Of a stretch of DNA of 44,688 bases, positions 13,021 through 23,663 are shown one piece after another. This stretch comes from Saksenaea vasiformis B4078 (lineage: Eukaryota; Mucoromycota; Mucoromycetes; Mucorales; Saksenaeaceae): the NCBI GenBank assembly GCA_000697055.1, contig JNDT01002012.1, positions 1 to 44,688 of the forward strand. The letters run 5' to 3'. The notes beneath the pieces are model-generated. The model was not told the DNA's origin and did no database searches. It saw only the letters and a list, made by a program, of their open reading frames with translations. How positions within the stretch are numbered: position 1 is the stretch's first letter; each line of letters starts with the position of its first letter. The translations under genes were made by a program, and so were the position numbers.

Positions 13021-13534
13021 GTTCGGCTTCACCCACTTTAGACAGATCCCCATGTATATGTAGCTCCATTCTTTACGCTGTGGCAGGTAACTTCTGTAAC
13101 AAAACCATCCGATACTGACTACGAGAAACAAACAGGGCTAGATCATCGAGATTATAAAGCGGACCGGTTGATATCAGCTATCCACAAACCGCTGTGTTAT
13201 ACCTGCAATACAGTCTTTCAATCCACGATAAGCAAATATTACCTGCTGGCACTATACTAGTTGGTTTTCAAGATATTTTAAGCACACAGTGAAATTTATA
13301 GAATTCGGCTAGTTCGTAGTGAATTTTCGGTTTGGGATCTTGATATGTCAATTAGACCTGTTTGCACACATGCTTGGTACGATCTGTCGTCATTTTCTTT
13401 TAGACTGGCGTCAATAGTAAGCTTAGGAGAGGGGCCCACATATGTGTCACCACTTTACCATGACAATTATCCAAAGTCATAGCGATAACTAGGTGGTTTG
13501 CTGTCTTACATATGACGTGTAGGAGTGTCAAATA

Positions 13535-13590
13535 GATAGCCACCTTAACTGGTAACATCCATTTTTGTGACACTGTAAAACTCAAAATGG
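13535..13590 (-). repeat. Short dispersed repeat, partial copy 3
   Basis: On the minus strand it reads TTTTACAGTGTCACAAAAAT then GGATGTTACCAGTTAAGG. This resembles the left block of copies 1 and 2. It is shorter and more diverged, so membership is tentative. Confidence 0.4.
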
Positions 13591-14835
13591 GACTGCCCTG
13601 CTTTCCTGAAACTGATGAAAACGAACACGGTTCTTACAACAATGCTTGAAATCTGTACAAAATCATAGATAATTACCACTATTCAACTGATACATAGTAT
13701 AGCACTTGTAAAATGCTAGGTTATTTATGAAACGGCGCTTTGTCTTTTAGACAATTTACGCTTCGTTTTTTTTTGGGGCGGAGACAACAAAGTTTGAGCA
13801 CCAAAGCATATTTCATACTCAGAAAATGTGTTGTTGCTGACAAGAATAGGGACAACGGCAAAGCATCAGGGCATTTGAAGTAGAAACCGCAATATCAGCA
13901 ATTGTAGCATTTCAGGATACTAAGGTATGCTCTTCCACCGGGAAGTCACCGCTGCGTACAAGTATGGATGTCTGGTGCTAAAACGGATATGCAGGGCTTC
14001 CGTCTCGTCCTAACTCAAAAGGCATTTACTTGTGGAAAGCATCACGTCGCCTATATAAGAGGATATCTACGGCTTGCACTCTACAAGAGGACACGATGTT
14101 ACATAGACAACGAAAATAATGTACTTTCAGCTATGCATTGTCGTCATGGACTAATTCTGATCATGCATTTGTACCTGAAACGTGCCAACATTGTCTTTCG
14201 GACACAAACGAGCGGCACCAAGTTTCAGGCGCTGGTGGTTACTAGCCTGTTCATGGTCTTTCTGGGTTGACAATTCCAACTGACGTAATCGTTGTGTACG
14301 GTGGCCGTGCACGTAACGAGAACCGGCATTTTCACGTTGCCGTCTTTTTATTGGATGAATGACAGTTTTTCCAATACCAAAGAGAAAGATTTTTGTAACT
14401 CCGTCATTTGGCCTATTTTTTCTTGTGTTCTCTTGATTTTTCTTTTTCTCTCTGTTTCTTTTCTTTCTCCGTTTGTGAAGGAAATCATATTAAATAAACT
14501 CTGGTAAGTAAATGATTTTATTTTTCTTTGTTATTTGATCAAAGAGAGTAAAAAATGGGACACAAAAAAAAAAGCCGCCATAAAAAACCAAAGTCAGTTT
14601 CCAGCACCGCTGGAAGTACTCGTGTTTACACTTTTGGCAGCGTTCTTCTTTTTCACACTTTTTCTTCTTAATCTCGCTTTTACTTAGTTATTATTTCTTG
14701 TGAGGAGTGGTATGGAGTAGAAGAAAGTGTGTTAAAAGGCTTTGTTTTCTTACTAATTATGTCTCTCTCAAGGACCCTTTTCCCCACTTAGTTACCTTTG
14801 ATAGAGGTGTTTGCTCTCCGCTTCAATAACATAGT

Positions 14836-16237
14836 ATGCAGTCGATGCCTTATTACCAGCAAGGATACCAGGCAACCACCTACCCGACTACTGCCTCTCC
14901 AACAACTACCTCTGTGATGACAAATGCTAATCAGCCCATCATGAACCAAACAAATGGCCTACCTCCCCTACAACAAACTGCCATATCCGAAGCCACCGCT
15001 GCTGTCGCTGCAGCTGCTGTTGCCGCTGCTCCTCAAACATCACAACAACGGAAACGCAAACAGGTCAAGAATGCATGCAGTAAGTTTCTGCTGACATATG
15101 ACTTTTACGCCCTGTTTCCCCTTATTTTTTTTCTTTATCCATTAGCCAACTGTCAAAAAGCATGCAAAAAATGTGATGATGCCCGACCCTGTCCACGCTG
15201 TGTCAAATATGGTATTGCTGAAACATGTATCAACAGTGTCAGAAAAGAACGCAAAAAGGGAATTAAACGCGGTCCCTATAAGCGTAGACAGAAACCTGGT
15301 AAATAATCAACTCTGGCTATTGTGTGAAAGAAAAAGATGGAGTGTCTTCTATTCGTGCGCGGATGTATACGCGAGATCTGTCTGACTTACTTCTTTTTTA
15401 TATTTATTTCTGGTAGAGGAGAAGGCAGCGGCAGCGGCAGCAACAGTAGCAGCAACAGCCGCACATAAAGATCTCGGTTCTGAACAAGCACAACAATCGC
15501 AAGGACAGTATACACAAGCTGCTATAAGAGCACCGCAGTTGCCTTTTGGATATCCTAGCAACCTGAATCAGTATGGTCAACCCTATGATCCCTATAGTCC
15601 TTACGGTTACCACAAAGATCAAATGTCGTATGTGGTAAGCCCTGTCTACCCTCCAATGGGCTATCCTGTGCTGGTAGCCGGTAACGGTGACAACGCCAGT
15701 AACAATCAAAATCAGAACCAAAGCCAAAACCAGAACCAAAATCAAAACGAAAATCAAAACGAAAATCAAAATCAAAATCAAAAGCAACAAGAACAGTCGC
15801 AACAGACACAATCGCAACAACAAACACAGTCAGAGCAACAACCCTCTTGCCCTGCTACCTCAATTGCACAGCAATTCAATGGTATGATACATCAACAATC
15901 TCATCCAGCTGCGGGTGACAATGCTAATCAGTCTGAAAATTCCGAGACTGACGGCAAACTGTCGGATCAACCAGTGAAAAAGGAAGAAGAGGAGAAGAAA
16001 GGAGAGACAAAATCACAGGAAGAGGTAAAAAAGGAACGAGGGAGCCCCGAACATCCAGTAAAGCCTCAGCCCATGACACCTGTGCCAAGCACATCCACCT
16101 CATCTGTTACTTCTTCGCCTCAGGAATCGACAGAGGATGAAGAAGGATCTAAGTTTGCTCGTCTTACCCAATTGTGTTCAGCTGCACTACATGATCACAA
16201 CCGGACCGAATCGAACACTTCGAAACAACAATCATAA
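14836..16237 (+). CDS. Zn2Cys6 transcription factor
   Basis: Nuclear DNA-binding regulator, 405 aa, spliced from 14836-15079, 15146-15298 and 15417-16237 with matching phases. The first intron falls inside the zinc cluster, and splicing restores NACTNCQKACKKCDDARPCPRC...ETC (CX2CX6CX5CX2CX8C, about residues 81-113). An additional Cys lies inside the X6 loop. A basic tail, RKKGIKRGPYKRR, follows immediately. The N-terminal 80 residues are Thr/Ala/Gln-rich, and a poly-Ala run begins the third exon. The C-terminal half carries a Tyr/Pro-rich part, then a long Asn/Gln tract and an acidic/Lys-rich part, consistent with an activation domain. There is no fungal-specific PF04082 domain, so it resembles short AcuM/AcuK-type or orphan zinc-cluster factors. 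The target is unknown. It converges on the mitochondrial carrier, about 280 bp away. Confidence 0.88.
15700..15795 (+). repeat. CAA/AAT-type coding repeat (Asn/Gln tract)
   Basis: Tandem AATCAAAACC/AAAATCAAAAC-like units inside the third exon of the Zn2Cys6 gene, translating as alternating Asn-Gln with some Glu. The units stay in frame and are likely length-variable. Confidence 0.8.
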
Positions 16238-16413
16238 CTGGAAAACCAGAAACGCAGTGCATGTCGTTATGATTCTCTCTCTGTGTGTGTTTTTTTTTCC
16301 TTTTTTTTTCCTCTTTAATGACGCTGGTGGATGTGATATAGCATTCCGGATTCGCAAACATGTTTTTATATAAAACAAAGTCTCTCTTTTTTTTTTCAGC
16401 AAACCATACAAAT

Positions 16414-16437
16414 ATATATATATCTATATATATATAG
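16414..16437. repeat. AT dinucleotide microsatellite
   Basis: Imperfect run of AT repeats interrupted by a TCT, in the 3' region between the convergent Zn2Cys6 and mitochondrial carrier genes. Confidence 0.8.
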
Positions 16438-16515
16438 CACAGCATATCCTGAATTTTTGTCTGCATAATATGTGTTTTTTCAAGTGGCGGCGTTAAATCA
16501 GTAGCCATAACTCCG

Positions 16516-17695
16516 CTATGTCCAACCGCCAGCTCGCAAGGCACGCATTGAAAGTTCATAGGCTGTGAACGTGGCACCTGCAGCAGGAATACTATACTTC
16601 TTGCTGAGATTTGATAGAACTAATTACGTGATATCTACCTTCTCAAAATAGTGGGGTAGATACCGCGGAACAATCCGTGCATCCCGTCTTTTGCATAAAT
16701 TTGTCGGAGCACCTGCGTCACATAAAATCCCCTCGGTTGTTCGTCCTGGTTTTGCACCTGGAAACATTAAGGCCACCACATTATTAAAGATAAGACATCC
16801 AAAAAATGCACCTTACCATAGACTTCACCACGTCCAAGGGATAACAGAATATCCAGTAGCCGATCCCTCCGATGGCTCCCGCGAACATTAACTGCATCAC
16901 ATTTGCCTCCTTCCCAGGGCTCACAAGCTGGCGTTTGGTAATTTCAAATCCAGAATAGAACCCAGCATAGGCAGGCATCTCACGTACTATCGTAGCCCAC
17001 ATCCCACGAAACAAACCATGACGAACACCGTGTCTCTGGATCAGGTACTTTGCACAGTCCACTGGTCCGCTAAAATACCGCGCTTCACCCGCTGGTTTAC
17101 CGTACTGAGCCTGCATTTTGATTTTTAGCATCTCTACAGGCGACGCTAAGATACTATTGACGGCACCTTCGAATTTCTTTTAGGGATTATTCATCTTCAT
17201 GACATCCTCCGATTTTTTTTTCCTTATTACCTGCACCAGCACCTGCCAAGGCGATCTGTTGGATCGACAGAACATGGTCAGGATGGCTTTGCATGGCTTT
17301 CTTGAACCTCGAATTAGCTGCAAACAACAAAGCGTTGACAGCGCCAATGCCAACAAGAGGACTTGCCATGCCTGAAAGGAAAGAAAATTACAACTAAGTT
17401 CGGATCATCATAAAAAGAAGAAATAGACCTTTGTACAGCGCGAAAAACCCTTCTTTTTGCACAGTTTGCAATGTACAATCCCAAGCACCCTTGAATCGTC
17501 CCGAGTCCAACTGCAAACGCACTTTGATTGTATCTAGCGGTTGACCTACCAGAACATTGGCCATACCACCAAAACTATTTTTTTTACGTAAGACGGCGAC
17601 GACGTGCAACCATTCTTAACCTACTTGCCAGCGATAAAATCTGCTGTAGAAGATGCTGCGGGATGGACAGCGACATCAGTAGGTTCGGCTGCCAT
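16516..17695 (-). CDS. Mitochondrial carrier (SLC25 family, Ymc1/carnitine-carrier-like)
   Basis: Six-exon model giving 300 aa, the usual length for the family: 17695-17625, 17574-17429, 17371-17231, 17166-16817, 16757-16639 and 16591-16516. All phases agree. Three carrier repeats are visible through their signature starts: QPLDTIKVRLQ (repeat 1), SPVEMLKIKMQ (repeat 2) and YPLDVVKSM (repeat 3). The glycine-rich GAGAGAVNSILA before repeat 2 appears only after splicing. The protein sits in the mitochondrial inner membrane and exchanges small metabolites. By overall look it is nearest the Ymc1/Ymc2 and carnitine/acylcarnitine/basic amino-acid branch, but the substrate cannot be fixed by eye. 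The start at 17695 (MAAEPTDVAV) gives a short soluble leader before the first helix. The gene ends converge with the Zn2Cys6 factor. Confidence 0.92.
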
Positions 17696-18020
17696 GAAGT
17701 AAATGTATATGTACAGCGAAAAGAAAAGGAACCGAGACAAGTGACAACAGTTACGTGTTTGAAAACCTACATATGCACGTACGCTCAGCCAGATGTTTGA
17801 TGGCGTGCTTGCCAAGTTCACACGCTGTCCTGACTGGCTAGCCAAATTGGTTCGGAGTGGCGCAAATTCACTTAGACAACGGCGCGCTCATTATTTCAAA
17901 AAAGTGTCGCGGCAAATAATGAGACGTCGTCCCACGCAATCATCATAAAGAATACTGCAACAAGGATAAATTTCATCTCGTTTACTTAAAACGTCAGTGT
18001 GATTCCATAGTATCCAGTCT

Positions 18021-18623
18021 TTATAGCGTCACATCGAAAGCATAGTTATCTAGAAGGCCAAAATCCATGTCGGTGACACAGGATGAGGGTAAGGTTACGG
18101 CAAATATATCTTGATCACCACTGACGTAGTCATGAAGATCATTTAGCACCGCGGAATCTGTATGTCCAGACATTGGAGGACACTTTCCTGAATCATAAGT
18201 TTTGGTCGTTTCACTATTACGGTTACGTTCCTGTAGGCTTGTATCACTTGATGTAAGCTTCGCTCGCCGTCGTTGCGGCTGATATTTGTAACCGGGATAC
18301 TTGCGAAGATGTAAAAGCCTTTCTTCCTCAGCTTTTCGTTCGTAGCGCTGATGAACAGCGGGCTCCTCGCTTTTCCACATTTTGGCAGCTATGCAAGATA
18401 TATCTTTGTTGTGAAGACCTCTGTTTCTTGAAACTATCGACTTGTGCATTGCCTGGCGATACAACATGAAAGCATTTTTTGGTCTTGGTGCTTTTTTCCG
18501 TCTTTGTATGGTAGAATTCTGAATGGACTGTTGTCGGCTCTGAGCATCATTTCCTGCGGTGGTAGAGCTGAAGTCACTGACAAACATAAACGGATGTTGG
18601 CTTTTTGAATTCTCCGAAAACAT
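18021..18623 (-). CDS. HMG-box protein, candidate sex-determining (SexM/SexP-type)
   Basis: Single exon of 200 aa from the first in-frame ATG at 18623. The HMG box spans about residues 45-113: RRKKAPRPKNAFMLYRQ, then NRGLHNKDISCIAAKMWK and HLRKYPGYKYQP. The RPKNAF(M/I)LYR and KMWK...KYPGYKYQP pattern is that of the MATA-type HMG boxes of fungal mating-type proteins and Ste11-like regulators, not the non-specific HMGB type. The flanks are low-complexity, and the C-terminal 80 residues are Ser/Thr/Asp-rich and may activate transcription. A triose-phosphate transporter gene lies 5 kb away and a large RNA helicase gene further on, the two partners of sexM/sexP in Mucorales. That context makes a mating-type role likely. 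I cannot tell M from P by eye, and a general HMG regulator is the alternative. Confidence 0.8.
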   Translation of the reverse strand: MFSENSKSQHPFMFVSDFSSTTAGNDAQSRQQSIQNSTIQRRKKAPRPKNAFMLYRQAMHKSIVSRNRGLHNKDISCIAAKMWKSEEPAVHQRYERKAEEERLLHLRKYPGYKYQPQRRRAKLTSSDTSLQERNRNSETTKTYDSGKCPPMSGHTDSAVLNDLHDYVSGDQDIFAVTLPSSCVTDMDFGLLDNYAFDVTL

Positions 18624-21600
18624 TGAAACAGATAAAAAGCAAAATAATGATAGGCGACGCGTATTTAAATGCAACAAAGACAATGAAATTACTTATCAAA
18701 ACACCGCACAGCTCGTCTGCTTTGTGTCACAGACGTTGCATTGACCATTTTTGAATCATATTACCAACTTAACCGTGTATTTCTGCATCGTCTCTTGTTG
18801 CCTTAATGGACTTTGTTTAGCATCCTTTCCCAAAACAAATTATATATAAGAAGAGGAACTAGATTAAATTTTTGGCTTTCAAGCTGTTTGATGCATAAAC
18901 CACTGCGGAGTATATGAACCTGCATATTTAACAGTTGTATGCAACTATGCCATCTTTAAAAGAGAACATCCGAAATTCTGGAACCTTGTGTGATATATTT
19001 TATCTGTCTGGCAAGTGGATAACTAAGAATGGTTGAAAACTGTTCAGGTTACGTGCTGGGGAGTCATTAGACTGATAGATTTATACCGCTGATACTAATG
19101 GGAAGAGAGTTTAAAGAATCCAAACAAATAAAGAAAGCGTTTCATTGATCATTCAACTACTCACATTTGAAGCAGATTACGATACTTCACTAGATTTCAA
19201 GTTTTTTTTTTTTTTTTGCAATGGGGAGATCGCCCAAGTTTTACGATACTTTTTTACTTGGCTGTTTGACAAATAAAAATAAAATTCGGATAACCAGTGT
19301 AGTATTTATCATCTAAGGCCTCTTATTAACATATAAACAATTTCAGCAATATGTTGCCTCATTAGCTATTTTACACAGAAAGGGCAACGCCTCAAATGTA
19401 CTATGTCGTCAAGTCACAGACTCAAGCGCACTGTTGTTTCTGCAAGCTGGTTGCAGCTAATGTTGCCAATCAGTCATCATCGAAAAGACGTTGCTCAAAT
19501 TCCTCCATGTGCACATAAAGCGCTTAAATAATACTATGGGCCATTAATTATTCATTGGACTTGCTACGTAGCTGAAGCTTCTACGTAGTTCTCCTATATC
19601 ACGCATTTTGAATCTGTTCATAGGGAAAGGAAAGCAAATACGGCCTAAATCGATTCTGCTTGATTGGGAAGAAATTAGGTCGATCTGATCTTATCTTTCC
19701 TGGAGTCTCTCTGCATGGGCGGTCATGTAAATCTTGTTACTGGTTATAGCTATACTACCCGAAAGCGTTTTCTCAGAAGATATTACGTAACTGTTAACTC
19801 TTAATTGGGCGCTGTTAAAAAACTGTTGTTACTACCACTATCTGATTGATCAAAAAGTAAGTTCACGCCATAGATAGTACCGCTGATTCTCATATGCCAT
19901 CGTTACCGAAATAAATACTTTTCAGAGCAATTTCTCAACTAGTATCTAGTATTACCTACGCAGACGTGGGATCATCAACAGGGGTCGATCGCTAGTGAAG
20001 CACCTTTCCCTAGGTAAAAATTGGCCATTAGGAGCTGATGTGCTTGTTCCTGACTAATCACCTTCTATTTAAGCCGAAATAGTCAGTAGTAACTGCCTTC
20101 ACCGTAATGATTTGATTAGACTTTAACGGAGGAACAGATAATTTGAGCATAGCGTTGTACCAGTCGTAAAAGTCACTAATGAGGACATGTTTCGCAGTGT
20201 TGTAAGTTATTATCTATAAAAAACAAGTGTTCTAAAATTATCGGAATAGAAGGTTTTAGAAAAACTTTGATGCCCCAAAACATGTTGGCTGGAGTTTCCC
20301 GCGAATCAGGCGGCTATCATAGTTCCCTTGCATAACCACCTTTCCTTCCCTTTCCATGTCACTTAGATTGTAATAACTGCTGGATTACATTAGATGAAGC
20401 CTGAACAGCGTCTGATGGCTAATCCAAAACGTCTGTTGTCGCGTGAGCAGCAGGTGATGCGTGCTTGTGGTTCAGTATATTAGTTATACCATCTCCTGGA
20501 TCGCTTGCACTAGTGCACCTCTCTGACCTTATATGCATGCATAATTCTGGTGATAGGTCCAGCCTCGCGAATTCTTTGTCCTGCTTCTCGATTGCGTTTC
20601 TTTTTGTCGGTAGCGCTATAGAACTCCTTTCACTTAAACCTATGACTTTTCTACAACATATGGTGACGGTTCGCTTTCGCTTTCTCTGTAGTATGAATGC
20701 TTCGAGATTATATAGCAGTACTAGATAAAGCGAGTGTTTGCGCTGTTTTAAGAAACGCATGTGCAAGCCTGACGTTGGACAAGGTCGGAGGACCTAATTT
20801 GGTAAAAGTTACGCGTAATACATGTATCCACTGGGCGTCGTCTTTAATGCGCTGTCTTGTTGTCTAGTATATCACCCAAGTGGGCCTGCTTTCTCATACT
20901 CTTTGCTAAATTGACACAATGCTATTCCTTCATAAAAATGAAACCGTCGACTGCAGTTCTCCAGTATTTATACTCATAATTTCTTTAATTCCCAACTTTA
21001 TCAATAAATAGCAGCAAACGTTGGACTTAACCATATTCTCCCCCCATAATTTTGCAGCGTTCAAAGCCTTGAAGACCGGTAAGATACATACGAACTTTGA
21101 CATAACGATAGTTATTCATACATATGCTTCTTCAACTCGATCATGGCGTTGTCAGAGCAAAATTGCAGTGTGAACAAACACATGTGGGACTGAGGTTTCA
21201 CTTTCCGTTCTCGTATAAGTCCTAAAACGTAGATGGCAACAGGTGGCCTTGCGGAAACATCAATCAGATGTTCCTATAATACGCTTTCAGTTCCGGCAAG
21301 AGACTATCGAATTAAAGTGGGAATCTAATTTTCCCATCATTTCTCCTTTCAAAATAACACGGAAGAACAAGCCTGCTTGTGTATATAAATAACGAGCACG
21401 GAATAAGTTTTGATGCGAAAAATACGGCGTAGGCTCTCCAACCACTAGGATAGAAATAGATGATTAGTGCATATTCAACGGAAACGCATGGTATCTTTAT
21501 TTCTACGTGACTATAGATCACACTCATCCGATATGGAGTGAACGGCATATGATCTCTCTATCGCTTCGTCTTACCTTAGGACCCGTGTGCATGCACTTGC

Positions 21601-23663
21601 ATCATTTGAATCTCAGACTTTTTGCACAAAAGATCCAGCAGAAAAGTCACCGTTTTGTCTCCAATACTATCAAACAACCCATAAAGGAATATTGACATGA
21701 CATATAACAGAATCTATCGTGCATTAACTATTGGTTGCGCTAATAGCAATCTTGATAAGGAATGGTATAAGGCCATCTCAACGGAGAAGGTCACAATACG
21801 AGCAATCTACACAGTAACTACTGGTGGCTCCCATACCATAGCAACGTTGAGCGCATCCCATTAGCGAGATAACCTTATGGTGGAAAGCATCTGAAATTAA
21901 TTTTCTTATTTTTGCTCTTCCGGGTCAGTAAATCGCACTATGGGGTAAGCGTAATGGATTTATTTGCAGTGCTTTGTCATCTTTGGATAGATGGTCGGTA
22001 GCGGTGTCGCCTCTGATTAGTATTTGGTGGAAAAACCACATAAGCTGTGAATAATCGAAGGATTGTAGCGCGACTTCGCGATAGTGAAGGGTGATATACG
22101 GCGGATTATGTCTTCAACGTAAGCATACAAGTCGATGTGCAATTGTTTTTTTTTCTTTTCTTTTTTTTTTTGCGATCGGCAGTCAGGATACTTCTCTATG
22201 ATAGGATGTGTCACGTTTCCTACCCTTTTCTCGTCAATCTCATACATAGGAGAGTTTGTCATCCATATTACATTTTAAGGATACCAATACATCAATCTCC
22301 CTCTGTGCGTGAGGTGTGTTTACAATCATCCCGGTTCTCCAGCTGATGCAAAATATATGATTCTGATGAAAAGTTCGCATTCGTTAACTTTCAGTTAATG
22401 TTGAGAATTAGGGAGCTTCTACACATATGAACAATTACTTTTATGTACATCAAATCGAAAGGTGCTTCATCAATATAAAATTTTATTTAACATAGTGTTA
22501 AGAAGCATTCAGTACTGTTTATTGAACACTATTTTACGCTACTCTAAATAAATTATGCGTCCATGGAGAACCAAATTTGCGCTGAGAGAAAAGTAAAATA
22601 TACGGTCATTGGTTAATGAATTGGCAACAAAATCACACGTTTACTTACATCATCATGGCCCTCGGTGGACGCATAATATATTGGAGCAGCATAAAACGGC
22701 ATTCACGGTTAGTAAATGAAAGATGTTTTGATGTCTTTTACTTACCCCCGAAGGGCACTCCTGCCATTCGACAGGGGCCAGCCCCGCACCGTAGCGGGTG
22801 GGGGCGGCGAGTTGGGATCGGCACGGCATTGATAGCCGGCTATTGTGTTTAACGACCGTGAGTCTGAACAATAGAAAAAAAGACATGAGGAATCTCGTAT
22901 GTATAATAAATCCCAGTACGTACCGGGGATGTAATAAAGAAAACAGAGCCAAAGAAAAACAAAAGAATTCGTACGTCCTTTTAAATACGGATCATTTTGG
23001 GTGGAAATTGTCCTTATCGTGAAACATTTTTACTGCTTCCGGTGGGATCCTGGGAATACATCACTGAAGTACCCACAATGCAAGACTCTGGTTATCCAGG
23101 CGCGAACTATTCCTTGGATTAACGCAAAACGGCTTACTCCTCAGCGGAAAGACGCATCACTTTCCAGTGCAAAAACTATTCGGCTTAAACGCAATGTAAT
23201 ATTTATTTGATGCAAAGGCTCACTCAAAATTCAGTAAATTCTGGTCAGAAAAGGAAACCAATAACCAGTGACTTCGATGAATAAGACTTGCAACCAGCTT
23301 CAGGTACAGTCTACTGAAAGAATTTTACATCACTCTATCTGTGGTTCCTGAGATATCTACTTCACAAATTTAATTAATTTCTCTAGGATGTAAATGTGGT
23401 TTACTGCCAACACGAGAGTGTTAGCGGAAGCATAGATACTACTACTTCCAACATTGACTTACAAGTATAGGCCTGAAATCCAGCAAGCTCATAGCTACAT
23501 CCGCGTCTTCTACGGGTTTGTAGCTATTTTTTGCATACGCTTAAGCCATGGCTTAAAAAAGTTACCAATCATCGCCGTTAATTTCGCCAACAACACCCCT
23601 CATAGGTCGACGTTCCTCTCTGAGTCGGAGTTCCTAGCGTGTGAAGGGACCGTCACGACGACG
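18624..23663. other. Gene-poor interval between HMG gene and transporter
   Basis: About 5 kb with no recognisable gene. The longest frames (115 aa at 20419-20766 (-), and frames under 100 aa elsewhere) have no visible domain. The DNA is AT-rich, with a T run at 19202-19217 and T-rich tracts near 22143-22171. One GC-rich island (about 22745-22846) stands out and is listed separately. The last few hundred bases before 23664 are an open frame without an ATG and are probably 5' leader of the transporter gene. Confidence 0.6.
22745..22846. other. GC-rich hairpin island
   Basis: About 100 bp of strongly GC-rich DNA in AT-rich surroundings. It contains CCCCCGAAGGG (on the minus strand CCC-TTCG-GGG, a stem closed by a UUCG tetraloop) and the imperfect inverted repeat at 22781-22805, where GCCCCGCACCG pairs with CGGGTGGGGGC around a TAG loop. 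GGCACTCCTGCC between them can form a third small stem. It could be a mobile GC cluster or double-hairpin element, a fragment of organellar origin, or a structured RNA. No frame in it is convincing. Confidence 0.5.

Larger units (their letters stand above)
7223..14835. other. Gene-poor interval
   Basis: About 7.6 kb in which no frame gives a protein I recognise. The first few hundred bases, rich in GAAA on the + strand, are the shared upstream region of the Rrm4-like gene. Short open frames exist, the longest being 139 aa at 10136-10555 (+) and two opposing frames around 11579-12140. They show no domain and no conserved motif, and they overlap each other on both strands. A poly-A run sits at 12114-12132. 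Three copies of a short repeat lie at about 11.6, 13.0 and 13.57 kb. One short frame near 14245-14351 looks protein-like. The rest appears to be decayed intergenic DNA. Confidence 0.6.

Noticed and set aside
15404..15827. Leu/Ile/Val- and Phe/Asp-rich minus-strand frames that look like membrane proteins
   Set aside because: They are antisense readings of the Asn/Gln repeat tract in the Zn2Cys6 gene.
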